A stretch of DNA of 36,084 nt from a virus. The stretch lies in IMG/VR virus record IMGVR_UViG_3300010938_000090, positions 1 through 36,084 of that record. The stretch is one strand, 5' to 3'. Below, piece by piece: positions 1 through 7,144 of this stretch. A model generated the notes under the pieces. It ran no database searches. It was not told the origin of the DNA and saw only the letters and a list, made by a program, of their open reading frames with translations. Every line of letters begins with the position of its first letter. Position 1 is the first letter of the stretch. The position numbers were made by a program, and so were the translations under genes.

Positions 1-1
1 C

Positions 2-2014
2 ATCGATATCGGACTCGATGGCAACACAGAGGTCGAGTTCGTAGTCAAGATCGCGGACTCCGTAACCGACGGCACCCAGTTCAAGTTCCGCGTCACTGAC
101 AACGGGACGCCGCTCGATACCTACACGGTCACGCCCGTCGTCACGGTCGGCACGCCTGCCGCTCCGACGCCTCCGGAAGGGTTGAGAGCGACCCCGCTCG
201 CGCCCGACCCGGACATCGAATACGCGGCGAGGGAGTGGCGGCAGGCTGAGATCGAGTTCGCGGCGCAGTGGCGCGCGGCAGCGCAGGAAACCCAGTCCGA
301 CCTTTCCACTGCGTTCATCAGTGTCGTCGGAGCGCAGCAATCCGCGACGCTCACCGCGACCAATGACGCGGGAAGGGTTGTCGTCGCAGGTGAGCCTCAG
401 TCCGCCACACTGTCGGCGACGGAGGAAGCCGGAAGGATTCTGGCGGTTGGACAGCCGCAGTCGGCATCGATCTCGGCATCGAATGAGGCCGGTGTCGTCC
501 TGGTCGTTGGGCAGGAGCAGTCTGCATCGACATCGACCGTCGTCGATCTCGACACGGCGCGCATCCTGGTATCGCAGAAGCCGCAGTCCGCAAGGTTCGA
601 TGCTACCGCCGACGCAGGCGGGATCAGGGTTCTCGGACAGCAGCAGTCTTCGTCGCTGTCGGCACAGCACGAAGGCGCAGTCGTCCTCGTCTCCGGCCAA
701 GAGCAGAGCGCGTCGATCACGCATGGTGCCGATCTGTCGACGGCAAGCCTGTCCGTCGTCGGTCAGCAGCAGCAGTCTTCTGTATCCACCATTGAGGATG
801 CAGGACGAATCGTCGTTGCCGGACAACCACAGCAGTCTTCCGCATCCGTTGCTGATGAAGCCGGGCGAATCTTCGTTGTCGGGCAGGAGCAAAGCGCGTC
901 CATCACGCAGAGTGCAGACCTGTCGACCGCGATCATGTCCGTCGTCGGGCAGGAACAGACCGCGACGATCGCTCCGACCGGAATCGACCTCGGCACGGCA
1001 TTCATCATCGTCCACGGGCAGGCCCAGTCCGCGACGCTTTCTGCCGTCTCCGACGCTGGGAACATCCTCATCGCCGGGCAGCATCAGTCCGCATCGATCG
1101 AGCAGAAGGTTGACCTCGACTTCGGCATCGTCGCGGTCGTCGGGCAACAGCACAGCGCCACGATCGAGGCGTCGAACGGCGGCACGAGTGCGCTCGTTTC
1201 CGGTCAGACGCAGTCTTCCGCGCACTCGATCAAGGTCGGCGATGCCGGCATCGCATCGGTTGCCGGCCAGCCCCAGTCGTCCACCGCGAACGCGATCGCA
1301 GACGCGGCCCGCATCGTCGTTCTCGGCGGAGACATTTCAGTCACGCAATCCGCCTCCGGCTCGGCCGACCTTGAGACCGCAGTCATCCTCGTCGTCGGAC
1401 AGCAGCAGTCGGCAGAGATCGCGCAGCCGATCGATCCGAGACTGATCGGCGGGCATCGTCGCAAGTACCAGAACATCGAATTCAAGCCGGTCTCTGCGCG
1501 CAAGCGCAAGAAGAAGAAAGAAGAGCACGAGCAGCCGGAGGAACCGAAGGCGAAGGTTCCTGGCACCGGCATCGGCAGCATCCCGCAAATCGGGGACGGC
1601 ATCGGCGTCGTTGAGGTTCCGGAGGCGGCACAGGAAGAGCAGAAGACCGTCGCCAGGCCGAAGGCGAAGCCGGCCGCAGCAGCACAGAAGGTCCAGAAGC
1701 CAAAGCCGGACGAAGGTCTTGGTCCGGAGGAGCCCGATGCCGTTCCGCAGGAACCGCAGCCTCCCAAGCCTGAACTGCCGCCGAAGGTCGGGATCGACCT
1801 TGAGCAGATCAAGCGCGAGGTCGCCGCCGAAGTCCGCGCCGCGATGGCCGCCGTCGATGAGGTGAACTCTGCTTTGGCCGAACTGCGAGCCCAGTTGGAG
1901 CAGGAGAAGAAGCGGCGGTCCGAACTGGAAAAGGAACTCGTCAGGCAGCGCAACAACAGGGTGGCGATCGAGATGGCGATTTCCAAACTTCTGGAGGGAG
2001 AAGATGTTGACTAG
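2..2014 (+). CDS. Repeat-rich virion structural protein, 5' end outside window
   Basis: The frame is open from base 2 with no stop, so the true start lies left of the window; 670 codons are visible. The first ~60 residues (IGLDGNTEVEF, FKFRVTDNGTPLDTYTV) resemble beta-rich phage structural proteins. Next come about 18 imperfect tandem units of ~22 residues built on DAGRIVVVGQ-QSASI, then a very basic stretch (KRKKKKEEH), a Pro/Ala/Glu-rich linker, and a C-terminal coiled coil of about 65 residues ending in GEDVD and TAG. It precedes scaffold and capsid genes, where portal or head proteins usually sit. I infer a virion protein with an extended beta-repeat region; no exact function is recognised. 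Its unit motif recurs at the end of the protein at 9591-10085. Confidence 0.75.
   Translation: MDIGLDGNTEVEFVVKIADSVTDGTQFKFRVTDNGTPLDTYTVTPVVTVGTPAAPTPPEGLRATPLAPDPDIEYAAREWRQAEIEFAAQWRAAAQETQSDLSTAFISVVGAQQSATLTATNDAGRVVVAGEPQSATLSATEEAGRILAVGQPQSASISASNEAGVVLVVGQEQSASTSTVVDLDTARILVSQKPQSARFDATADAGGIRVLGQQQSSSLSAQHEGAVVLVSGQEQSASITHGADLSTASLSVVGQQQQSSVSTIEDAGRIVVAGQPQQSSASVADEAGRIFVVGQEQSASITQSADLSTAIMSVVGQEQTATIAPTGIDLGTAFIIVHGQAQSATLSAVSDAGNILIAGQHQSASIEQKVDLDFGIVAVVGQQHSATIEASNGGTSALVSGQTQSSAHSIKVGDAGIASVAGQPQSSTANAIADAARIVVLGGDISVTQSASGSADLETAVILVVGQQQSAEIAQPIDPRLIGGHRRKYQNIEFKPVSARKRKKKKEEHEQPEEPKAKVPGTGIGSIPQIGDGIGVVEVPEAAQEEQKTVARPKAKPAAAAQKVQKPKPDEGLGPEEPDAVPQEPQPPKPELPPKVGIDLEQIKREVAAEVRAAMAAVDEVNSALAELRAQLEQEKKRRSELEKELVRQRNNRVAIEMAISKLLEGEDVD
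299..1434 (+). repeat. About 18 tandem degenerate ~66-bp coding repeats
   Basis: Each unit encodes ~22 residues with a core V(V/A)GQ-x-Q-(S/T)-A-(T/S)-(L/I), preceded alternately by DAGRI-type or DL-TA-I-type segments. The core varies at one or two positions (GQEQ, GQPQ, GQQQ, GQHQ), and the unit near 1321 is degenerate. DNA copies have diverged but keep CAG-CAG-TC-style stretches. The units are in frame throughout, so copy number can change without breaking the gene. Confidence 0.8.
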
Positions 2015-2037
2015 CGCTTACCATCGCGTGGTATGCT
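2007..2037 (+). promoter_or_regulatory. Weak promoter-like site with inverted repeat
   Basis: TTGACT (2007-2012) is followed after 19 bp by TATGCT (2032-2037), and TACCA-tcgcg-TGGTA forms a perfect 5-bp inverted repeat at 2019-2033. The spacer is longer than optimal and the transcript would begin almost on the ATG at 2044. It may mean nothing beyond a gene junction. Confidence 0.2.
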
Positions 2038-2043
2038 GAAAGC

Positions 2044-2313
2044 ATGGATTTCGTCAGGCTCGACGCAAATCAGCTTGGCACACTCGCGTCGATTGCCCGT
2101 TCTGCGGAAGGGCAATTCCTGCGCGAGCGCGTGCTCAAGCCGATGCTTGACGAAATCGACAGGAAGCTCAGAAAGTGTCCCGTGTCCGAAATTGCAGTGC
2201 TGCAAGGCTACGCGCAGGCAATCGACGGCATGATCGACCTTCTGAGTCCTCAGCCCGCTTTCATGCGCAAGCAAGCGGAGCGTGGCGTGACCGCTTTACA
2301 AGATGACGCCTAG
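2044..2313 (+). CDS. Small conserved-type phage protein of unknown function
   Basis: An 89-residue, largely helical protein (MDFVRLDANQLGTLAS...) between the repeat-rich structural gene and the scaffold gene. It has charged helices (RERVLKPMLDEIDRKLRK) and no signal peptide or membrane segment. Its place in a packed head module suggests a small head or packaging accessory protein, but no family is recognised. The upstream region has no strong Shine-Dalgarno sequence. Confidence 0.65.
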   Translation: MDFVRLDANQLGTLASIARSAEGQFLRERVLKPMLDEIDRKLRKCPVSEIAVLQGYAQAIDGMIDLLSPQPAFMRKQAERGVTALQDDA

Positions 2314-2331
2314 CGTCAATTGGAGCAAGCA

Positions 2332-3306
2332 ATGGAGACTGGAGTCGAGACGAAGCTGCCTGCGGCAGTCCGCAGGCGGGTGGAAGCGGCAAAGAAACTG
2401 GCGGATGCCGAGCAGACCCCACCGCAGAACGATGAGGTCAGCGCGAAGCAGGACGCAGAAGAGGAGCCGCCTCAGCCTGTGCAGCAGCAACAGCCACAGG
2501 AGAAGCCCGCTGAAGACCCGCGTGAGCGTGACCCGGCGTACTGGAAGCAGAGATTCAACTCGACGATGGGCATTCTCCGCAAGGAGCGGGAAGAGCACGT
2601 CGCCGAGATTCGCAAGATGGCGGAACAGATCGCGGAGCTGCACGCCGAACTGGCGAAGCTGCGCGAGGCGAAAGACGACGATACCGTCGAACTGGAGTCG
2701 TACCTGACGGCCGAGCAGATCGCCAGCCTTGGAGAAGACAAGGCGGGAGAGATCGTCGGTCTGGCGCGCAAGGTTGTGGCAGCCGAGGTCAAGAAACTCG
2801 TCGACGCCCAGGTTGCGCCGGTACGGCAGCGTCAGGAGACGGAAGAACGGGTGAGACTGAGGGAGAAGCAGCAGCGCATGATCGACGCTCTGACGGATGC
2901 CGTCCCGAACTGGCAGGAAATCGACCAAGACCCACAGTGGCTGGTTTTCTGCGGAGAGGAAGACGAGTCAACCGGCATGACGCGGCAGGAGATCATCGAC
3001 AACGCGAAGGCGCGCTTCGATGCTCGACCGATCATTGCCCAGTTGCGGCAGTACATTGCGAAGCAGGGCTTCGTCCAGAAGCCCGTTCCGCAGCAGGCTG
3101 TTCCGCAATCCGCCTCGACGGGAAGGGCCGCTGACACGCTCGCTCAGGAACAGACTCCCGTTCCGCAGTTGTCCCGCGCCGAAATCAAACGCCGCTACAC
3201 GGAAATTGCGATGAATCGCAGGCTTTCGGATGAAGAACGCGCCAAGCGGGTCGCCGAGCTCGACGCCCTGGTAAAAAGGGCGCAGGAGGCAGGCACGATT
3301 ACCTGA
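2332..3306 (+). CDS. Capsid scaffold-like protein
   Basis: A 324-residue, highly charged, helix-rich protein directly before the capsid gene, as expected of a scaffold that guides procapsid assembly and then leaves. Residues ~40-70 are Pro/Gln/Glu-rich (PPQPVQQQQPQEKP). Residues ~75-115 form a coiled coil (ILRKEREEHVAEIRKMAEQ) and a second helical region runs to ~190. The C-terminal ~45 residues are basic and helical (RAEIKRRYTEIAMNRRLS), the part that binds capsid in other scaffolds. I chose the ATG at 2332 because GGAG lies 6 bp upstream; a TTG at 2320 would add four residues. Function is inferred from composition and position. Confidence 0.75.
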   Translation: METGVETKLPAAVRRRVEAAKKLADAEQTPPQNDEVSAKQDAEEEPPQPVQQQQPQEKPAEDPRERDPAYWKQRFNSTMGILRKEREEHVAEIRKMAEQIAELHAELAKLREAKDDDTVELESYLTAEQIASLGEDKAGEIVGLARKVVAAEVKKLVDAQVAPVRQRQETEERVRLREKQQRMIDALTDAVPNWQEIDQDPQWLVFCGEEDESTGMTRQEIIDNAKARFDARPIIAQLRQYIAKQGFVQKPVPQQAVPQSASTGRAADTLAQEQTPVPQLSRAEIKRRYTEIAMNRRLSDEERAKRVAELDALVKRAQEAGTIT

Positions 3307-3350
3307 TTCCTGCGTGTTGAAGCACACGAACAGGAAAGGAAGGTAACGCA

Positions 3351-4280
3351 ATGGGCGTTGCACGCGGAGCGGGTGTCCCGAACTACGGACCAGGGGCGGG
3401 CACCTCGAACTTCATCCCGGAGGTTTACTCCGGCAAACTGGTCGAGAAGTTCTACAAGACGACTGTCTTCGGCGAGATCGCGTCCACTGATTACGAGGGC
3501 GAGATCGCTGGATTCGGCAGCAACGTCATCATCCGTGGCGTTCCGGACATCACCGTCTCGGACTACGTGATCGGCAACAACCTCACGTACGAGCGGCCGA
3601 CGAAGGTCTCCACGAATCTGTCCATCGACCGGGCCAAGTCGTTTTCCATCGTGCTCAACACGGTGGACATCCGGCAATCGGACCTCGATCTGACGGACAT
3701 CTTCGCGGAAGCCGGTTCGATCCAGCTCAAGATCGCTGCTGATGCCGACATGCTCGGGGTCATCCCGGCGCAGGTGTCGGCGCAGAACCAGGGCGCTACG
3801 GCGGGCGCAGACTCCGGCAACCTGAACCTCGGCACGGTGACGACTCCCCTGACGTTGACCAAGACCAACGTCGTGGACTGGATTACCGACCTCGGGCAGG
3901 TGCTCGACGAACAGAACGTCCCGGACGAGGGACGCTGGCTCGTCCTGCCGCCGTGGACCATCAAGCTGATCAAGCAGAGCGACCTGAAAATCGCGTCGCT
4001 TGCCGGCGACGGTGTGTCCATCCTGCGCAACGGCAAGGTCGGCATGATCGACCGGTTCACCGTGTACCAGTCCCGCAACGTGCTCAAGAACCAAAGCCCG
4101 GCGCTGAGTTGGGCTGCGATGGCCGGGCACTCGGCAGGGCTGGCTTTCGCGGCGCAGGTCACGGAAGCCGAGATGATCTCGAACCCGAACGACTTCGGTT
4201 ACCTCGTCAGGGGGCTGATGGTCTACGGCTACAAGGTCATCGAAGGCAAGTACCTGTCCGTGTCGTACGTCAAGTCCTGA
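3351..4280 (+). CDS. Major capsid protein
   Basis: A 309-residue protein with a strong Shine-Dalgarno run (AGGAAAGGAAGG) before its ATG, directly after the scaffold gene and before a terminator hairpin, as expected for the most abundant virion protein. Motifs are typical of HK97-fold capsids: an N-terminal FIPEVYSGKLVEKFYKTTVF segment, an IRGVPDITVSDYVIG beta region, a spine-like helix (DLDLTDIFAEAG), a WLVLPPWTIKLIK segment and a closing MVYGYKVIEGKYLSVSYVKS region. No signal peptide or membrane segment is present. The identification rests on these patterns and on gene order. Confidence 0.85.
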   Translation: MGVARGAGVPNYGPGAGTSNFIPEVYSGKLVEKFYKTTVFGEIASTDYEGEIAGFGSNVIIRGVPDITVSDYVIGNNLTYERPTKVSTNLSIDRAKSFSIVLNTVDIRQSDLDLTDIFAEAGSIQLKIAADADMLGVIPAQVSAQNQGATAGADSGNLNLGTVTTPLTLTKTNVVDWITDLGQVLDEQNVPDEGRWLVLPPWTIKLIKQSDLKIASLAGDGVSILRNGKVGMIDRFTVYQSRNVLKNQSPALSWAAMAGHSAGLAFAAQVTEAEMISNPNDFGYLVRGLMVYGYKVIEGKYLSVSYVKS

Positions 4281-4301
4281 TCCTGAAACTGGAGGTAAAC
4301 C

Positions 4302-4505
4302 ATGATCCCGAAGGCCTACACCTACAAGGGTCTGAACACGGTGAAGGTGGACGACGAGGCAATCAAGTCTCTGAAGTCCAGCGCATCCGGCAAGGCCAAG
4401 GCACGCTACGTGCATCAGCCTTCCGACCCGTGCCAGGACTCCAGCACGGCAGGCTCCGGCGTGAAGCGTCGCGCTTACACGCCGGGCGGCCCGGCCGGTA
4501 GCTGA
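4302..4505 (+). CDS. Small protein co-transcribed with capsid
   Basis: A 67-residue protein preceded by CTGGAGGTAAACC, a good ribosome binding site, 21 bp after the capsid stop and just before the terminator hairpin. It is basic and Ser/Gly/Lys-rich (SLKSSASGKAKARYVHQ) and ends in a flexible TPGGPAGS tail. Its location suggests an abundant virion-associated peptide such as a decoration or cement protein. No family is recognised. Confidence 0.6.
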   Translation: MIPKAYTYKGLNTVKVDDEAIKSLKSSASGKAKARYVHQPSDPCQDSSTAGSGVKRRAYTPGGPAGS

Positions 4506-4520
4506 GCGATGTGAAGGGTG

Positions 4521-4545
4521 GCGGGCCGGAGAGCATCCGGCCCGC
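4521..4545 (+). terminator. Hairpin after the capsid unit
   Basis: GCGGGCCGG and CCGGCCCGC form a perfect 9-bp GC stem around a 7-nt loop (AGAGCAT), followed by TGTTCATC rather than a clean U tract. It sits between the 4302-4505 gene and the next gene. It probably reduces read-through so that the capsid transcript exceeds downstream genes. Confidence 0.65.
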
Positions 4546-4572
4546 TGTTCATCAACCCACATGGAAGCGACG

Positions 4573-4971
4573 ATGGACATCCACGAGAAGGAAGAAGCGC
4601 TTGAGAAGACCAGCCCGAACAGTGTGGCCAAGATCGGCCGTGGGCTTGCGATCCGCGACGACGGCGTGCTCGTTCCGCTGACTGACGACATCCTTAAGCT
4701 GCCGGACGTCCGCCCCTATCACGGCGATCCGAACTGGACGCTCGAACAGCGCATCATGTGGCTGAAGGGAATGGTTCCGACGGCGAAACAGGAGCAGGTC
4801 GATGACGCCGAAACGCTCAGGAAGAAGATCGACGAACGTTTCGGCGTACCTGTTCCGAAGAATGCGACGCGCGATCAGCTTGAGGCGATGCTGTCCCGCC
4901 TTGAGAAGGAGCAGGCGATCGAAGATACGAAGCAGGCGATCAGCAAGGTGTCGTTCGGAAAAGTGAAGTAG
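4573..4971 (+). CDS. Hypothetical head-tail region protein
   Basis: A 132-residue acidic, helical protein with a Pro-containing middle (LKLPDVRPYHGDPNWTLEQ) and a charged C-terminal helix (QLEAMLSRLEKEQAIEDTK). I favour the ATG at 4573, with GGAAG 5 bp upstream; an ATG at 4561 in the same frame adds four residues but has no visible Shine-Dalgarno sequence. Its place between capsid and adaptor genes suggests a virion assembly role. No family is recognised. Confidence 0.6.
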   Translation: MDIHEKEEALEKTSPNSVAKIGRGLAIRDDGVLVPLTDDILKLPDVRPYHGDPNWTLEQRIMWLKGMVPTAKQEQVDDAETLRKKIDERFGVPVPKNATRDQLEAMLSRLEKEQAIEDTKQAISKVSFGKVK

Positions 4972-4977
4972 TGCGAC

Positions 4978-5625
4978 ATGGCGATCCAGGCACAGACGAT
5001 CATCAGTCGGGCGTCGAGGACGCTGTCCGATCCGAACGCCGTTGCCTGGTCTGGCACAGAACTTCTCGACTACCTGAACGCCGGCCAGCGGGCGGTTTGC
5101 CACGTCAACCGTGACGCATACACGAAGGTCGGCGACGTGACGCTCACGGCTGGCGTCGTCCAGACGCTTCCGGCTGACGGCCTCGTCGTCGTGCGCGCGC
5201 TGTACAACGTTGGATCCGGCAGGGCGATCCGCCACGTCGGATTCGACGCATTGAATACGTCGCTGTCCACGTGGGCATCGTCCACCCAGGCGACGGACGT
5301 TCTGGAATACGCAGCGGACTCGCGCGAATGGAAGACGTTCTTCGTCAATCCGCCGAACAACGGTACCGGCGTCATCAAGATGATGTACGGCGCGATTCCT
5401 CCGGTACTTACGTCGCAGACACAGAACATCGTTCTTCCTGACACCTACGACACGGCCTTGTGGGCGTATGTCTGCGCGATGGCGTACGCGAAGAACACGA
5501 GGCGGCAAGACCTTCAGAAAAGCACCGGCATGATGCAGATGTTCATGGCTCTGGTCACGGCTGGAACGACGGCAACGAAGGCGTCGATGCCCGACCTCAA
5601 GCAGATCGAGCAGCATCAGGCGTAA
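4978..5625 (+). CDS. DUF6682-like phage protein, probable head-tail adaptor
   Basis: A 215-residue protein starting AIQAQTIISRASRTLSDPNAV and continuing WSGTELLDYLNAGQRAVC. From memory this N-terminal pattern, followed by GDVTLTAGVVQTLPADGLVVVRALYNV, fits the DUF6682 family of podovirus-like phages. The helical N-terminus and beta-rich middle fit a connector component that links the portal to the tail. It is 7 bp from the upstream gene and 10 bp from the next, which has a similar length and layout, so the two may act together. Confidence 0.65.
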   Translation: MAIQAQTIISRASRTLSDPNAVAWSGTELLDYLNAGQRAVCHVNRDAYTKVGDVTLTAGVVQTLPADGLVVVRALYNVGSGRAIRHVGFDALNTSLSTWASSTQATDVLEYAADSREWKTFFVNPPNNGTGVIKMMYGAIPPVLTSQTQNIVLPDTYDTALWAYVCAMAYAKNTRRQDLQKSTGMMQMFMALVTAGTTATKASMPDLKQIEQHQA

Positions 5626-5634
5626 GGAGAACGC

Positions 5635-6261
5635 ATGGCGCTCGTCATCGACCTCGTGCGCGACATCCAGCAGATCATCCCGAAGTGCCCGATCAATGCG
5701 ATCACTGCGGCATACGTCAGGGCAGCGCGCTCGTTCTGCGGTCAAACACGCTGGTACGTTACCGCGCTGACCGCAAACCTGACTGCGAACGTGGCCGGGT
5801 ATTCGCTTGGATCGGACCCGTTGCTGGAAGTCATCGACGCGCCGATCGCCCAGATCAAGGACACGAACGGCTCGATCCACCCGCTTCATCCGAGCGATCC
5901 GAGGACATTCGACCCCAACACGAAGCCGGCCATGCCGCTGACGTACGCCTACATGCCGGAGGGGAGCGTCGTTTTCCATCCGAAGCCAGACAAGGTGTAC
6001 GAGGTCACGATCACGCTGGCCGTGCAGCCGAAGGATGGTGTTGCCGAGATTCCCGACCCTCTGCTCAACAAGTGGCGTCTTGCGATCGAGCACGGCGCGC
6101 TGGCGTTCCTTCTCATGCTGCCGGAGGCGTGGAAGGACGCTCAGGCAGCGGCTTTCCACGACCGGGAATTCCGTTCCGCAGTCAACAACGCCAAGGCCGA
6201 CATCGCGCGCGGATGGCAAAGCGGGACGGTGATCGCGCGCACCAAGCCATTCATCGTGTGA
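5635..6261 (+). CDS. Probable head-tail adaptor protein
   Basis: A 208-residue protein with ribosome binding site AAGGAGAACGC. It opens with a helical MALVIDLVRDIQQIIPKCPI segment, has a RAARSFCGQTRWYVTALTAN strand region and a C-terminal helical part (LEHGALAFLLMLPEAWKDAQ-like). The layout parallels its upstream neighbour: an N-terminal helix bundle, a beta section ending in PLTYAYMPEGSVVFHPKP, then helices. That is the general plan of podovirus adaptor or gatekeeper proteins. Assignment is by position and layout, not by a firm family match. Confidence 0.55.
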   Translation: MALVIDLVRDIQQIIPKCPINAITAAYVRAARSFCGQTRWYVTALTANLTANVAGYSLGSDPLLEVIDAPIAQIKDTNGSIHPLHPSDPRTFDPNTKPAMPLTYAYMPEGSVVFHPKPDKVYEVTITLAVQPKDGVAEIPDPLLNKWRLAIEHGALAFLLMLPEAWKDAQAAAFHDREFRSAVNNAKADIARGWQSGTVIARTKPFIV

Positions 6262-6268
6262 GGACAGA

Positions 6269-7144
6269 ATGCCGTCGTTCTCGCTGACTCCGCTCGATCC
6301 GTTTCCTCCGGTCGCCGGGCCTTTCCCGGGCGGAACGCAGTTTCAGGACGAACAGGTCAACGTCGGCCCACCGGAGCCGAGGTACGTCAACTTCACCGGG
6401 CCTGGCGTGAATGCCACGTACGACAACAACGCCGGCCGCGTGAATGTCTTCGTGTCGCAGACGGGCGGGACACAGTTTCAGGACGAAGGGGTAAACCGTG
6501 GCGGGCCTGCGCCTTCATTCGTGAATTTCACAGGCAACGGCGTCACGGCTTCGTACACGCCGTCGTCCGATACCGTTGTCGTGAACATTCCTGGTGGTGG
6601 TGGTGGTGGCGGCGGCGGAACGCCGGTCATGAGCGCGAGGCGTGTTGGGACAGATCAAAAAACGGGGAGCAATCTGATCTACGACGCTGTTTCCCTGTAC
6701 AACCCAACATTAGGGTCGTACGACACCTCCACAGGCATATTTACTGCCCTCAGCTCAGGCTTCTTTTCGTTCTACGCGTCTTGCGTGCTGACTTACGAAT
6801 TTGCACCAGGATCCAGTAACCTCACCTTTTACATTGGCGTCGGAAAATACGACCAAAACCTTGATATCTCTTACATCTTTGCGATGAATCAGATCAACCA
6901 CCTTTATCCATCGCAGAGTACCCAATCTTTGGGTGCGTCGGTTTGCGCTAGCTTTTCGTTAGTTGATGGCGAAAAAGTAATAGTCGCAATTCTTAATAAA
7001 AGCAACTTTGGTCCTGAATTTGCGAGGGTAGGTTTTAGTAACTCCTTTTACTTCATGAGAGGCCACCCAATCCTTGGACTAAATTCCGTATCAATACCGA
7101 TGTTCAGCGTCATCTACTATCCACTTCCACCTGGTGAGTGGTGA
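6269..7144 (+). CDS. Fibre-like protein with two repeats, Gly hinge and C1q-like tip
   Basis: 291 residues. Residues 21-65 and 66-108 are two copies of a module starting GGTQFQDE and containing VNFTG-GV-A-Y, a motif common in phage adhesins. Residues 109-117 are a glycine run acting as a hinge. Residues ~120-285 look like a C1q/TNF-type jelly roll: YDTSTGIFTA near its start, then FSFYAS, LVDGEKVIVAILN and a final FSVIYY. Such domains trimerise and bind receptors. From about base 6640 the DNA becomes AT-rich and uses codons rare in the neighbours (tta, ata, aat), while the first part matches them. I infer a host-binding tip acquired by domain exchange. The stop overlaps the next ATG (TGATG). 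Confidence 0.7.
   Translation: MPSFSLTPLDPFPPVAGPFPGGTQFQDEQVNVGPPEPRYVNFTGPGVNATYDNNAGRVNVFVSQTGGTQFQDEGVNRGGPAPSFVNFTGNGVTASYTPSSDTVVVNIPGGGGGGGGGTPVMSARRVGTDQKTGSNLIYDAVSLYNPTLGSYDTSTGIFTALSSGFFSFYASCVLTYEFAPGSSNLTFYIGVGKYDQNLDISYIFAMNQINHLYPSQSTQSLGASVCASFSLVDGEKVIVAILNKSNFGPEFARVGFSNSFYFMRGHPILGLNSVSIPMFSVIYYPLPPGEW
6640..7135 (+). other. AT-rich segment encoding the C1q-like tip
   Basis: Row 6961-7020 has 20 G/C of 60 bases (33%) by direct count, against roughly 60% or more in flanking genes. The shift begins just after the glycine codons (6591-6620) and ends at the gene end. It coincides with a protein domain, so the composition change marks a recent import rather than a non-coding region. 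Confidence 0.75.

Noticed and set aside
299-1434. CRISPR-like or satellite array
   Set aside because: Repeats are contiguous in-frame codons with no unique spacers and no cas genes.
321-1445. 374-codon + frame inside the repeat array
   Set aside because: Almost only S, R and P from repeated CAG/TCG triplets read out of frame; unlike the nested gene at 16513 it has no ordinary protein texture.
3195-4691. 498-codon - strand frame opposite the capsid gene
   Set aside because: Opposes the capsid gene and crosses its terminator; composition is that of a shadow.
4552-6219. 555-codon - strand frame opposite the adaptor genes
   Set aside because: Arg/Val/Asp/His-rich shadow crossing three well-supported + strand genes.
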